From Mucilaginibacter roseus (GTDB taxonomy: Bacteria > Bacteroidota > Bacteroidia > Sphingobacteriales > Sphingobacteriaceae): a stretch of DNA of 64,000 nt. Made by a program: the position numbers and the translations under genes. The notes beneath the pieces were generated by a model, which worked only from the letters and a program-made list of their open reading frames with translations, searched no databases and was not told the DNA's origin. The DNA is taken from contig NZ_JAJPWV010000005.1 in the NCBI RefSeq assembly GCF_021215455.1, positions 248,001-312,000 on the forward strand. Direction: 5' to 3'. Positions 26,177 through 36,002 of the stretch are shown here, in pieces; within the stretch, counting starts at the first letter, position 1, and each line of letters begins with the position of its first letter.

Positions 26177-27538
26177 CTACTTGCCGATACAAAACTTACT
26201 AAATATATTATCCAGCAAGTCATCTGTGGTTACTGTTCCGGTTATTTCACCAAGGTAATGTAGTGCTTGTTTAATATCCATGGCTAAAAAGTCAGATGTG
26301 ATATAGCCGTCAACGCCATTGAGAACGCGGTTCAGCGCTTCTTCTGTTTTCTGGAGGGCCTCCAGGTGGCGGATATTGGTTACCAGAGTTTCGTTACCGG
26401 TAAGCTGTTCTTTAACGGCGGCATGGTATATTTTGTCTTTCAGCGAGTCGATATGCTGTTTTTGCTGTGCTGATACCCCTATGGCTTCGACAGGTAACGC
26501 ATTAAATTGCGATTCTTTCAGCAAGTCGATCTTATTCGCTACCAATAGCAGATTCATGCCGGGGCGTTGAAGTTTTGCAATGTCTGCGTCAAGTTCTTCG
26601 ACTGTTATTTGCGCAGCATCATAAACATAAATAATCAAGGCGGATTGGCTTATCTTTTCCATGGTGCGCTCCACCCCTATTTGCTCAATAGCGTCTGTGG
26701 CCTCACGTATTCCGGCGGTGTCAATCAGCCTGAAGTTAATGCCATTTATATTCAATACTTCTTCAATCGTATCGCGCGTAGTGCCGGCAATATGGCTAAC
26801 AATAGCACGCTCTTCGTTTAAAAGCGCATTCAATAAGGTTGACTTGCCCGCGTTTGGTCGCCCGGCTATAACAGTGTTCACGCCTTGTTTTATGGCATTA
26901 CCAAGCTCAAATGAACGTATTAAACCGCCAATAACTTTCATGGTATCAACCACCAGTTGTTTGAGCTGATCGCGGTTGGCAAACTCAACATCTTCTTCCG
27001 AAAAATCGAGCTCCAGTTCAACCAGTGATGCAAACTGTACCAGTTGCTCGCGTAGTGAAGTTAGCTGATTGCTGAAACCGCCCCGCAATTGTTGTAAGGC
27101 TACTTGTTGCGACGCTTTTGAGTTGGCAGCAATCAGGTCGGCAACCGCTTCAGCCTGAGACAGGTCGAGCTGGCCATTTAAAAAAGCCCGCAAGGTAAAT
27201 TCCCCGGGTTTGGCGGCCCTTGCCCCACTTTTAATTAAAAGCCTGATGATACTCTCCAAAATATAATTTGACCCATGGCATGATATCTCCACCACATTTT
27301 CGCGGGTGTATGATCGCGGAGCCACGAATAATGATACCAGCACCTCATCCAACATTACATCACCATCAGCTATATGGCCAAAATGTATAGTGTGCGATGC
27401 TTGTTTAGTCAGATCCTTACCTTTAAAAACAATATTGGCAATAGTAATAGCTTGCGGCCCAGACAAGCGGATCACGCCTATGGCACCAACGCCATTTGGT
27501 GTGGCAAGCGCAACAATGGTATCGTCATTCAGTATCAT
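26177..27538 (-). CDS. mnmE: tRNA modification GTPase MnmE
   Basis: The 453-residue protein shows the whole MnmE layout. The N-terminal folate-binding domain starts MILNDDTIVALATPNGVGAI, helical segments flank the central G domain, which has G1 GRPNAGKST, G2/G3 GTTRDTIEE and DTAG, and G4 NKID, and the end is FCIGK with the catalytic cysteine. With MnmG it installs the carboxymethylaminomethyl group on U34 of tRNAs. The ATG at 27538 is chosen because it matches the conserved start; 15 extra upstream codons are open but unlike the family. It diverges from the nucleoid protein gene across 94 bases. Confidence 0.96.
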   Translation of the reverse strand: MILNDDTIVALATPNGVGAIGVIRLSGPQAITIANIVFKGKDLTKQASHTIHFGHIADGDVMLDEVLVSLFVAPRSYTRENVVEISCHGSNYILESIIRLLIKSGARAAKPGEFTLRAFLNGQLDLSQAEAVADLIAANSKASQQVALQQLRGGFSNQLTSLREQLVQFASLVELELDFSEEDVEFANRDQLKQLVVDTMKVIGGLIRSFELGNAIKQGVNTVIAGRPNAGKSTLLNALLNEERAIVSHIAGTTRDTIEEVLNINGINFRLIDTAGIREATDAIEQIGVERTMEKISQSALIIYVYDAAQITVEELDADIAKLQRPGMNLLLVANKIDLLKESQFNALPVEAIGVSAQQKQHIDSLKDKIYHAAVKEQLTGNETLVTNIRHLEALQKTEEALNRVLNGVDGYITSDFLAMDIKQALHYLGEITGTVTTDDLLDNIFSKFCIGK

Positions 27539-27632
27539 AATCGGCGCAAAGGTCGGCATAAATCGCCAACTTTCAACATTCACGCGTCAGGCAATGGTCA
27601 TCCCGAAAAAAACCTCATCTTTGAACCCGATT

Positions 27633-28688
27633 ATGGTAACCTCATTCGAAGCTTTTTTAGATATACTCTCCGTTCACCATGTTGGCAACCAGGCGCAGGA
27701 CGAAATGTACTCCCTGTCTGACGAACCGCTCGACCTGAAGGACGAGATGATTCCCCGTCTGTTGATGCAGTATTTTTTAGCACCATTTGAAAAGACAAAC
27801 GAGGTTTACCACCTTATGCACCACAGCGATATCAACCTCAATGAGATATATAGTTTTGCCACCCAGATTTTCGGGGATAACGAGCGTTTTCATGACGTAT
27901 CGCAGCAAATTGCCAAGCACCTTTACGCGGTTACCACTCACCCCAAAATAAAGGCAGGCGAGCTTTACATCGGCCTGTTTAACAACGTGCAGATCGAAGG
28001 TGAGCTATTAGATGCGATAGGCGTATTCAAATCAGAAACGAAGGAAACTTACCTAAAAGTTTATCCGGACAAGGGCGGCTTTAAAATGGATTACGAGGAA
28101 AACGGCATCAACATTAATAAACTTGACAAAGGCTGCCTTATTTTCAATACCGCTAAAGAGGATGGCTACAAGGTGGTAGTGATTGACAAAACCGGCAACA
28201 ACCAGGATGCAGCCGTTTATTGGAAAGACGATTTTTTAAAGCTCAAGATACGTAACGACGCCTTTAATCAAACCGCCAATACCCTTAGTGTATACAAAAA
28301 CTTTGTAACCCAAAAGCTGGATGATGAGTTTGATATGAGCAAAGCTGATAAGATAGACTTGCTGAACCGCAGCATGAAGTATTTTAAGGAGAAGGAAACG
28401 TTTGACCTGGACGAATTTGCAGGAGAAGTGATTGGTAACGAGCAAGCTATAGAATCGTTCAAAAACTATAAGCAGCAATACGAAGACGAGTTTGAAACGC
28501 CCATTGCCGATAGCTTCGAAATATCATCAAACGCGGTAAAAAAACAGGCGCGCGTGTATAAAAGTGTCTTAAAGCTCGACCGCAATTTCCATATTTACAT
28601 TCATGGTGATAAGGATTTGATTGAGAAAGGTTTTGATGATGATAAGGCCATGAACTATTATAAAGTGTTTTTTAAGGAAGAACAATAA
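27633..28688 (+). CDS. 37-kDa nucleoid-associated protein (NdpA/YejK family)
   Basis: Starting at the ATG 27633, the product has 351 residues, matching the family of nucleoid-associated proteins (PF04245). The N-terminus ILSVHHVGNQAQDEMYSLSD and the later VTTHPKIKAGELYIGLFNN are characteristic, and the C-terminal FHIYIHGDKDLIEKGFDD is the usual end. The reading frame is open for 109 codons upstream, but that part overlaps mnmE in antisense and is rejected. In E. coli the relative YejK binds the nucleoid; its role in Bacteroidota is less clear. A near-consensus -7 box (CATCTTTG at 27616-27623) lies just upstream. Confidence 0.88.
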   Translation: MVTSFEAFLDILSVHHVGNQAQDEMYSLSDEPLDLKDEMIPRLLMQYFLAPFEKTNEVYHLMHHSDINLNEIYSFATQIFGDNERFHDVSQQIAKHLYAVTTHPKIKAGELYIGLFNNVQIEGELLDAIGVFKSETKETYLKVYPDKGGFKMDYEENGININKLDKGCLIFNTAKEDGYKVVVIDKTGNNQDAAVYWKDDFLKLKIRNDAFNQTANTLSVYKNFVTQKLDDEFDMSKADKIDLLNRSMKYFKEKETFDLDEFAGEVIGNEQAIESFKNYKQQYEDEFETPIADSFEISSNAVKKQARVYKSVLKLDRNFHIYIHGDKDLIEKGFDDDKAMNYYKVFFKEEQ

Positions 28689-28781
28689 ATACACTCTCGA
28701 TTTTTTGCTATTGCAACACAATAAGATAGCTTTATCGCCCGGATCAGCGCTTTTAACAGGCATTAATATCGTCTTTTTTGT

Positions 28782-28789
28782 TAAGTTTG
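28782..28789 (+). promoter_or_regulatory. Candidate -7 promoter box of the CHC2 gene
   Basis: TAAGTTTG matches the Bacteroidota -7 consensus TAnnTTTG exactly and lies 25 bases before the ATG of the CHC2 zinc-finger gene. I see no convincing -33 TTTG at the expected spacing, so this rests on one box. Confidence 0.4.
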
Positions 28790-28813
28790 AGCCTCTAATA
28801 ATTACTGTTGACC

Positions 28814-29113
28814 ATGCCTTCTGACGAACTGATATCGCACATTCAAACCAAAGCGCCCATTGTAAATATAGTTTCAGCCTACCTGCCTTTGCAGGATAGC
28901 CGTAAAGCCTTAAAAGGCCGCTGCCCGTTTCACCCGGATTCAGGCGCATCGCTGATGGTATCGCAGGATAAAAATACGTTTAAATGCTTTGGCTGCGGTA
29001 AAGAAGGCGGCCCTATCGAGTTTTTGATGGCCGTTGAAGGCAAAAGCCGCAGCGAAGTTGCGGGCCGGTTAGCCGTAAAGCTTGGCCTGGTGCATGATTT
29101 GCGGGCTGTTTAA
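28814..29113 (+). CDS. CHC2 zinc-finger protein (DnaG zinc-binding-domain only)
   Basis: This 99-residue protein consists of little more than the zinc-binding domain of DnaG-type primases. The ligands are visible as CPFH and CFGCG, in the order Cys-x2-His ... Cys-x2-Cys, embedded in the typical text KGRCPFHPD and FKCFGCGKEGGPIEFLM. There is no TOPRIM or helicase-interaction domain, so it is not a primase by itself. Stand-alone CHC2 proteins occur in Bacteroidota, sometimes in mobile elements, but nothing mobile is nearby. The ATG at 28814 is preferred over a TTG two codons earlier. A bidirectional terminator follows. Confidence 0.8.
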   Translation: MPSDELISHIQTKAPIVNIVSAYLPLQDSRKALKGRCPFHPDSGASLMVSQDKNTFKCFGCGKEGGPIEFLMAVEGKSRSEVAGRLAVKLGLVHDLRAV

Positions 29114-29126
29114 AACATTATAAAAC

Positions 29127-29160
29127 AACAAAGGGAATATCGGTTGATATTCCCTTTGTT
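29127..29160. terminator. Bidirectional terminator between CHC2 and GH3 genes
   Basis: A perfect 15-bp stem (AACAAAGGGAATATC with GATATTCCCTTTGTT, 4-base loop GGTT) lies between two convergent genes. An A-rich left flank and TTATTTTAT on the right give U-tracts in both directions, as expected for a shared terminator. Confidence 0.85.
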
Positions 29161-29174
29161 ATTTTATGATGTTA

Positions 29175-31340
29175 CTACCTAATAGTGAACGTTGCTGTTA
29201 ATCTTTCATCAGCCGAATTGTTGCCGATGTTCAGCGTGTAAGTACCGGGGTACAACTTCCATTTGTTAGCTTTCAAATCCCACTTTTGCAAATCGTTAAC
29301 CGGAATTTTTATAGTTGCTGTTTGCTGTCCGCCTTTAGCAACGGTTACACGCTTAAAGCCTTTCAGCTCTTTCAATGGCATACGCTCTCCTTGCGGATAT
29401 TTGAGGTAGGCTTGCACCACTTCATCGCCATCCATCGCGCCGGTATTGATTACGTTCACCGATACTGTAACAGAATCCTTAGCGCTATAACTTTTTTGCG
29501 GTTGATTGTTCCAATCAAACTTGAATGACGTATAGCTCATGCCGAATCCAAACGGATATTGCACCGGGCCGGTGAAGTAGCGATAGGTACGGCCCTTCAT
29601 ATTATAGTTATCGTAAGCAGGTAGATCGTTAACCGACTTGTAGAAGGTTAACGGTAAATGGCCTGATGGTGAATATTTACCGAACAGGATATCTGCCAAC
29701 GCATTACCACCCTGCTCACCCGGATACCAGGCCAGTATAATAGCATCGGCATAAGGGGCAATCTCAGCAATATCAACATCACTGCCCGATGTAACCACGG
29801 CAATTATAGGCTTGGTCACTTTTTTACGCAGTTCCCTTAAAAACGCGATGTTATCCGCCGGGATGCTTAAAGTTTTTTTATCGCCACCACTTTCAGAAAG
29901 AAAGGCGTCACCGGCCTCACCCTCTAAAACCGGGGTTAAACCTACTACGGCAACGGTAACGTCGGCATTACCGGCAGCCCATATCCCGCCAAAATGGGTG
30001 GTATCTTTATTACCTGAGCCTAAATCATATTCCACACGCGTAGCCGGGCCAACGGCTGCTGTAATGCCCTCAACAAAGTTTACCATGCGGCTGCTTACAC
30101 CATGATAGTTGGCTACCAGCGCATCTAAATTGGCCGCGCTCGAACCTACCACCATGATGCTGGAGTAATCTTGCTTGTTTAAGGGCAAAATGTTTTTATC
30201 ATTCTTAAGCAAAACCATGCTTTGCAAAGCGGCCTTGCGGGCTAATGCTACGTGGTAATCGTTGTGTACGCTGTCTGCACCATAACCTGCATAAGGTGAA
30301 CTTTTGGCGTCATCATAAAAACCAAGTTTGAATTGCGTACGCAAAATCTGCGAAAGCGATTCGTTTACTTCTTTCTCAGTAATCAGTTTTTTGTTAATCG
30401 CATTTACAATATCACTCTGGAAAATGCTTGAGCAATCGAGGTTAGTACCTGCCTTTATAGCTGCCGCCGCAACCGATACTTTGTCGGGCAATACCTTGTG
30501 CGTTAAATAAATATCGTCCAGTGCACCGCAATCAGTAACTACGTGGCCCTTAAAGCCCCATTCGCCGCGCAAAATCTGGGTTATCAATTTCTTATTGGTT
30601 GATGTAGGTACGCCGTTAACCCGGTTATAGGCTGTCATAACCGATTCAACGCCTGCATCAACCAGTTTATGGAAGGCATATAAGTAAGTTTCGCGCAGAT
30701 CTTTTTCATCTACCTTGGCATCAAAGTAATCGCGTTGCGCCTCGGGGCCGCTGTGTACGGCAAAGTGTTTAGCAGTTGCCGCGGTTTTAAGGTGTGACGG
30801 ATCATTACCTTGCATACCTTTAATATAGGCGCTGCCGATGGTACCGGTCAAAAACGGATCCTCTCCATAGGTTTCCTGTCCGCGGCCCCAGCGTGGGTCG
30901 CGAAATATGTTAATATTGGGCGACCAAAAGGTTAAACCCATATACATTAAACGCCTGTTTTGTGCGGTCGAAAGGTTGTACTTAGCTCTTGCCTCGGTGG
31001 ATATGGCACCTGCAATTTCGTTCACCAAATCATCATTAAATGTTGCGGCCATAGCAATAGCCTGCGGAAATACCGTAGCCTCGCCTGCCCTTGCCACACC
31101 ATGCAAGCTTTCGTTCCACCAATTGTATGCAGGTATGCCCAAACGCTTAACTTCTGCACTTCGGTACCCCATTAAAGATGCCTTTTCGGGCAAGGTTAAT
31201 TCTGAGATCAGCGCATTAACCCTGGCGTTAACTGGCAACTTTTCATCCCTGAATTTAGGTTTGTTTTGCGCTTTACTTATGAAACTACAGGTACACGCCG
31301 CAGCTAATAAAATGTACTTAATGTTTGGCTTAATTATCAT
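29175..31340 (-). CDS. Glycoside hydrolase family 3, secreted
   Basis: From the ATG at 31340 the enzyme has 721 residues with a signal peptide (MIIKPNIKYILLAAACTCSF, cut after SKAQ). The GH3 TIM-barrel holds RDPRWGRGQETYGEDPFLTG and the nucleophile motif VTDCGALDD (Asp). The C-terminal alpha/beta domain and a fibronectin-III-like end (about 620-720) complete the family layout. The WGRGQETYGEDP text is typical of the xylosidase/arabinosidase branch of GH3, though beta-glucosidase cannot be excluded. It is transcribed away from GH20 across a 232-base divergent region and may act in the same glycan locus, or independently. Confidence 0.9.
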   Translation of the reverse strand: MIIKPNIKYILLAAACTCSFISKAQNKPKFRDEKLPVNARVNALISELTLPEKASLMGYRSAEVKRLGIPAYNWWNESLHGVARAGEATVFPQAIAMAATFNDDLVNEIAGAISTEARAKYNLSTAQNRRLMYMGLTFWSPNINIFRDPRWGRGQETYGEDPFLTGTIGSAYIKGMQGNDPSHLKTAATAKHFAVHSGPEAQRDYFDAKVDEKDLRETYLYAFHKLVDAGVESVMTAYNRVNGVPTSTNKKLITQILRGEWGFKGHVVTDCGALDDIYLTHKVLPDKVSVAAAAIKAGTNLDCSSIFQSDIVNAINKKLITEKEVNESLSQILRTQFKLGFYDDAKSSPYAGYGADSVHNDYHVALARKAALQSMVLLKNDKNILPLNKQDYSSIMVVGSSAANLDALVANYHGVSSRMVNFVEGITAAVGPATRVEYDLGSGNKDTTHFGGIWAAGNADVTVAVVGLTPVLEGEAGDAFLSESGGDKKTLSIPADNIAFLRELRKKVTKPIIAVVTSGSDVDIAEIAPYADAIILAWYPGEQGGNALADILFGKYSPSGHLPLTFYKSVNDLPAYDNYNMKGRTYRYFTGPVQYPFGFGMSYTSFKFDWNNQPQKSYSAKDSVTVSVNVINTGAMDGDEVVQAYLKYPQGERMPLKELKGFKRVTVAKGGQQTATIKIPVNDLQKWDLKANKWKLYPGTYTLNIGNNSADERLTATFTIR

Positions 31341-31457
31341 AATTTGAAAATACTGCAATCGGTTGCATTGAGAATTACAAGATTATTAATAAATTTCGAA
31401 AATCAAATACATTTTAAAATTTTCATAAAAGTTTTTGCGTTTTTATAAATATTTTAA

Positions 31458-31486
31458 TTTGTTTTAACTAGTGTTTTGCTAATTTG
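31458..31486 (+). promoter_or_regulatory. Candidate promoter of the GH20-GH29 pair
   Basis: TTTG at 31458-31461 and TAATTTG at 31480-31486 are separated by 18 bases, resembling the Bacteroidota -33/-7 pair with one base missing from the TAnnTTTG box. It lies 86 bases before the GH20 start in an otherwise AT-rich divergent region (31341-31572). Weak evidence. Confidence 0.3.
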
Positions 31487-31572
31487 GCGATTGCGTACCG
31501 ATCAGCATAGTAAGATCGATGTAAGTAAGTTTAAAGAGCTCGTCTAAATAACCGATAATCAAATAATCTGAA

Positions 31573-33885
31573 ATGATGATAAATAAACCGTCAAAATTTA
31601 TTGTTACCCTCTGTATCGCGATGCTGGGCATAATGGCGAGTAGATCAACCCTTAATGCTCAAACAACCGAACCGCAAGTTAACCTTATACCTTACCCGCA
31701 ATCGGTGGTTAAGGGTAATGGCGTATTTAAAATCAATAGCCAAACTAAGATTACTTTGCCTGCCGGTAAAAAATATTTAGGCGAAGCGCAAATGCTTAAT
31801 GCTCTAATAACAAATAGTAATGGCAAGCCACTGGCTTACGGCCCTGCGTCGTCAAACGTTATACAACTGGTTACAGATAAAAGCATTACCGCTGATGAAG
31901 GTTACAAACTGAACATTACGCCTGCAAAGGTAGTGCTATCTGCCAAAACTGCATCAGGTATATTCAGAGGTATTGAAACCATCCGCCAGTTGTTACCGGC
32001 AGGTATTGAACAGGCGAATAGTAAAACATCACTTACTTTGCCTGCTGTTCAAATTACCGATCAGCCTGCATATGCCTGGCGCGGCATGCACCTGGATGTT
32101 TCACGCCACTTCTTTTCAATCGAGTATCTTAAAAAATATATCGACCGGCTGGCTTTGTACAAATTTAACAAACTGCATTTGCACTTAACAGACGACCAGG
32201 GCTGGCGCATCGAGATAAAGAAATACCCTAAGCTCACCGAATTTGGCGCATGGCGCACCTTTAATAACCAAGATTCGGCTTGTATCGAAAAATCAAAGGA
32301 TAACCCTGATTTCGCTATCGACCCGAAACACATCATCAAACGTGATGGCAAGACGCTTTATGGAGGTTTTTACACCCAGGCGCAAATGAGGGATGTAATA
32401 GCCTACGCCATGAAAAGGCATATTGACATCATTCCGGAAATTGATATGCCGGGCCACATGATGGCGGCTATCAACAACTATCCATTCCTGTCGTGCACAG
32501 GCGGCAGCAAATGGGGCGAACTTTTTACTACCCCGATATGCCCATGTAATGAAAGCACTTATGAATTTGCCGAGAACGTTTACAAAGAGATATTCGCGCT
32601 GTTCCCGAGCAAGTATATTCATATTGGCGGCGACGAGGTTGACCGTACAAGCTGGGGCGAATCTGAAGCTTGTAAAGCCATGATGGCAAAAGAAGGGCTT
32701 AAAACATCAGCTGAGCTGCAAAGCTACTTCATTAACCGGATGGAGAAATTCTTTAATAAGAATGGCAAAAAGCTGATCGGTTGGGACGAGATACTGGAAG
32801 ATGGCATCAGCTCGACCGCTGTGGTGATGTATTGGCGTAGCTGGGTGCCTAACGCGCCAATAAAGGCGGCCAAGAATGGCAATAAGGTGATCATGACGCC
32901 GGGAAACCCTTTGTATTTTGATAATGACCCGGATCAGAACTCGGTTTACAATGTTTATCACTTTAACCCGATACCCGAAAAACTGAACAAGCAGGAAGCC
33001 GCCAACGTGATCGGGGCGCAGGCCAACCTGTGGAGCGAACGCATCCCGACAGAAAACCGTGCGGATTATATGGTGTTCCCACGCATGACGGCACTTGCGG
33101 AAGTTTTATGGACAAACAAAAAGGACTACAAAAGCTATCAGCAACGCTTGCTGAAACAGTATCCGCGCTTTGATGCATTGAAGATCCACTACCGCTTACC
33201 TGATTTTACGGAGCTGGTTGAGAGCAATGTATTTACCGATGAAGCCACGCTTAATATAAGCAAACCACTACCGGGCTTAAAAATATTTTATACTACCGAC
33301 GGTTCTTTGCCAACACAGCAGTCGAAGGAGTTCACCGGCCCGTTAAAGATCACTGAATCAAAAAATATTCGTTTGGTGGCTTATACCGCGTCAGGTGTTC
33401 GCGGCGATCTGTATAACCTGAAATATGTAAAGCAACCACTTGCCGAGCCGGTTAATAAAACCGGTTTACAGGAAGGCTTGGCGGTACGTTACTTCCCGGC
33501 ATTCTACAAAAAAACAACATTAATACCTGACACTGCTAAAAATCAAGCTTTAACCGTGAGTACGGCTACAGTGCCCAAAGAGGCCACCGCACCGAGTTTT
33601 GGCCTGAAATACCGGGGCTACATTTACGTGCCAAGCGATGGCGTCTATACATTTTACTTAACCTGTGATGATGGCGGCGTATTAAAAATTGCTGACCGTT
33701 TAGTGGTTGACAACGAAGCCATGCACTCGGCCATTGAAAAAAGCGGACAGGTAGCTTTGAAAAAAGGTTTGCAACCGTTTGAGCTTAACTTTATAGAAGG
33801 TGGCGGCGGTTACTCGCTCAAACTACTTTATAGTAAAGACGGCTCGGCACCTGCCGAAATACCGGCATCCTGGTTAAAACATTAA
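31573..33885 (+). CDS. GH20 beta-N-acetylhexosaminidase with CHB_HEX_C and PA14 domains
   Basis: The 770-residue enzyme begins with a signal peptide (cut after TLNAQ, near residue 30), followed by the GH20b domain (about 35-165) and the GH20 TIM barrel (about 168-520), whose catalytic Asp-Glu pair is in HIGGDEVDRTSWG. A chitobiase C-terminal domain (about 555-615, IFYTTDGSLPTQQS) and a PA14 domain (about 625-770, VPSDGVYTFYLTCDDGG) follow; the latter is often carbohydrate-binding. It removes terminal GlcNAc or GalNAc from glycans. The fucosidase gene follows 10 bases later, so both are one transcription unit that converges on the large operon. Confidence 0.94.
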   Translation: MMINKPSKFIVTLCIAMLGIMASRSTLNAQTTEPQVNLIPYPQSVVKGNGVFKINSQTKITLPAGKKYLGEAQMLNALITNSNGKPLAYGPASSNVIQLVTDKSITADEGYKLNITPAKVVLSAKTASGIFRGIETIRQLLPAGIEQANSKTSLTLPAVQITDQPAYAWRGMHLDVSRHFFSIEYLKKYIDRLALYKFNKLHLHLTDDQGWRIEIKKYPKLTEFGAWRTFNNQDSACIEKSKDNPDFAIDPKHIIKRDGKTLYGGFYTQAQMRDVIAYAMKRHIDIIPEIDMPGHMMAAINNYPFLSCTGGSKWGELFTTPICPCNESTYEFAENVYKEIFALFPSKYIHIGGDEVDRTSWGESEACKAMMAKEGLKTSAELQSYFINRMEKFFNKNGKKLIGWDEILEDGISSTAVVMYWRSWVPNAPIKAAKNGNKVIMTPGNPLYFDNDPDQNSVYNVYHFNPIPEKLNKQEAANVIGAQANLWSERIPTENRADYMVFPRMTALAEVLWTNKKDYKSYQQRLLKQYPRFDALKIHYRLPDFTELVESNVFTDEATLNISKPLPGLKIFYTTDGSLPTQQSKEFTGPLKITESKNIRLVAYTASGVRGDLYNLKYVKQPLAEPVNKTGLQEGLAVRYFPAFYKKTTLIPDTAKNQALTVSTATVPKEATAPSFGLKYRGYIYVPSDGVYTFYLTCDDGGVLKIADRLVVDNEAMHSAIEKSGQVALKKGLQPFELNFIEGGGGYSLKLLYSKDGSAPAEIPASWLKH

Positions 33886-33895
33886 TCGACGTTAA

Positions 33896-36001
33896 ATGAA
33901 AAAAATAGCCCTTGCCTCTCTCCTGTTGCAAAGCGCCTTGGCTTTTGCACAGCCTGCACCTAAGCCTTATGGTGTAACGCCATCTGCAGCGCAGCTTAAC
34001 TGGCATAAGCTGGAGATGTATTGCATCATACACTACGGCGTTGATACTTATACCGATAAGGAATGGGGTTTTGGCGATGAAGACCCGAAACTGATTGACC
34101 CGGCAAAATTTGATGCCGTGCAGATAGTTCAGGCGGCTAAGGATGGCGGCTTTAAGGGCATAGTTATGGTAGCCAAACACCATGACGGACTATGCCTGTG
34201 GCCAACCAAAACTACCGACCATAACATCAGCAAAGCCAAATGGAAAAATGGCAAGGGCGATATGGTTAAGGAATACCAATTGGCCTGCGAAAAACTGGGT
34301 ATGCAGTTAGGCTTATATTGTTCGCCTTGGGACAGGAACAATGCCTTTTACGGCAAACCTGAATACCTGAAAATATACCAGCAGCAACTGCGCGAATTAT
34401 ACAGCAATTACGGCAAGCTGTTCATCTCCTGGCATGATGGCGCCAATGGCGGCGACGGCTACTACGGCGGAGCCAACGAGACACGCAAAATAGATCGCAC
34501 CACTTATTACGATTGGGCAAACACCTGGGCCATTACCCGTAAAATGCAGCCCGGTGCAACCATATTTGGCGATGTTGGTCCGGATGTGCGTTGGGTAGGT
34601 AATGAGGAAGGCCACGCGGGCGAAACAAGCTGGGCAACCTATACGCCTAAAGCATCGCAATCCGGCAAACAACCGGCTAATGGCGAGGTACTGTATGAGT
34701 TAGGCATTGAAGGCACGCGCAACGGCAAGTACTGGATGCCTGCGGAGTGCGATGTACCTTTTCGACCGGGGTGGTTTTATCATGCCAGTCAGGACGGAAT
34801 GGCTAAATCGCCTTATACCCTGCTCGATCTGTATTACAAAAGCGTTGGCCGTGGCGCGGCGCTGGATCTTGGTTTATCACCAAATCGTGATGGTGTGATA
34901 GATGCCGATGATGTGGCCAAGCTGAAAGCCTTTGGTGAATTATTGAAGCAAACCTTTACTACTAATCTGGCTAAGGATGCCGAAATCACAGCCAGTAATG
35001 TACGTGGTAAGAACAGCAAGCTATATGGCACTAAATTCCTGACGGATACTGACCCTTTCTCGTACTGGGCAACGGATGATAAGATTAACACCCCAACGCT
35101 TACCCTGAGCTTTAAAAAGCCGGTTAGCTTTAACGTGATCCAACTGCGTGAGAATATTAAATTAGGGCAGCGTATTGAGGAAGTAGCTGTGGATGCTTAT
35201 CAAAACGGAAAGTGGAAACAGGTAGCTACCGCAACAAGCATCGGTTCAAAACGACTAATACGTTTACCGCAAAATATTACGGCAAGCAAGGTGAGGCTGC
35301 GTATTGTAAAATCGCCGGTTAGCATTGCATTGAGCGATTTCGGCTTGTATAAAGAGCCTGTACACGTTACTGCTCCCGCCATCAGCAAAAGCCGCAGCGG
35401 CGAGGTTACCATCAGTACCGATGCGCCTGTATCAAACATTTACTACACGCTGGATGGCAGCACACCATCCAAGGTATCAACCCCATATAGCAAACCATTT
35501 GTATTGACCGATGGTGGCATCGTTAAGGCTATTGCCGTGGATGGCGATGTAACCAGCGAGGCCGCTAACGTAAAATTCGGCCTGAATAAAGAGAATTGGG
35601 AATTGCTGAACACCGCTAATAACGGTGCTGCGCAAGCTATTGACGAGAACTATCGTTCGGTTTGGATCACCTTGCAAAAGGATACTTCGGCAGCATTTAA
35701 ACCAACTGAACTGGCTGTAGATATGGCCGGTGAGCAAACCATCAGCACATTCACTTACCTACCTCGTCAGGATAAGAAAACTGAAGGCATTGTTGACCGC
35801 TATACTTTTTACGTAAGTGATAATGGTACTGATTGGAAGGAAGCCGCAAAAGGTGAATTCTCAAACATCAAAGCTAACCCTGTTGAGCAGGAGATCAAAC
35901 TGAATGCACCAATAAAAGCAAGGTATTTTAAATTCCGGGCCGATCACGTGATCAGCGGGAATGGTGTAGCGATTGCCGAGATCGGCGTTCGCTCAAAATA
36001 G
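33896..36001 (+). CDS. GH29 alpha-L-fucosidase with discoidin-like and CHB_HEX_C domains
   Basis: The 701-residue protein has a signal peptide (MKKIALASLLLQSALAFAQ) and a GH29 catalytic domain at about 25-345 with VMVAKHHDGLCLWPT and the nucleophile region GKLFISWHDGANGGDG. After it come an F5/8 type C (discoidin-like) module at about 355-490, a chitobiase-C-like module near 500-560 (IYYTLDGSTPSKVST) and a second discoidin-like region near the end. These modules probably bind the glycan. It would remove alpha-linked fucose, fitting the GH20 partner. The stop is one base from the convergent gene's stop, leaving no room for a terminator. Confidence 0.92.
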   Translation: MKKIALASLLLQSALAFAQPAPKPYGVTPSAAQLNWHKLEMYCIIHYGVDTYTDKEWGFGDEDPKLIDPAKFDAVQIVQAAKDGGFKGIVMVAKHHDGLCLWPTKTTDHNISKAKWKNGKGDMVKEYQLACEKLGMQLGLYCSPWDRNNAFYGKPEYLKIYQQQLRELYSNYGKLFISWHDGANGGDGYYGGANETRKIDRTTYYDWANTWAITRKMQPGATIFGDVGPDVRWVGNEEGHAGETSWATYTPKASQSGKQPANGEVLYELGIEGTRNGKYWMPAECDVPFRPGWFYHASQDGMAKSPYTLLDLYYKSVGRGAALDLGLSPNRDGVIDADDVAKLKAFGELLKQTFTTNLAKDAEITASNVRGKNSKLYGTKFLTDTDPFSYWATDDKINTPTLTLSFKKPVSFNVIQLRENIKLGQRIEEVAVDAYQNGKWKQVATATSIGSKRLIRLPQNITASKVRLRIVKSPVSIALSDFGLYKEPVHVTAPAISKSRSGEVTISTDAPVSNIYYTLDGSTPSKVSTPYSKPFVLTDGGIVKAIAVDGDVTSEAANVKFGLNKENWELLNTANNGAAQAIDENYRSVWITLQKDTSAAFKPTELAVDMAGEQTISTFTYLPRQDKKTEGIVDRYTFYVSDNGTDWKEAAKGEFSNIKANPVEQEIKLNAPIKARYFKFRADHVISGNGVAIAEIGVRSK

Positions 36002-36002
36002 A

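Noticed and set aside
27306..27632. 109-codon extension of the nucleoid-associated protein.
   Set aside because: It lies antisense to the start of mnmE and is unlike the family.
28814..29113. CHC2 protein as a mobile-element primase.
   Set aside because: No TOPRIM domain, integrase, mobilization gene or repeats are nearby.
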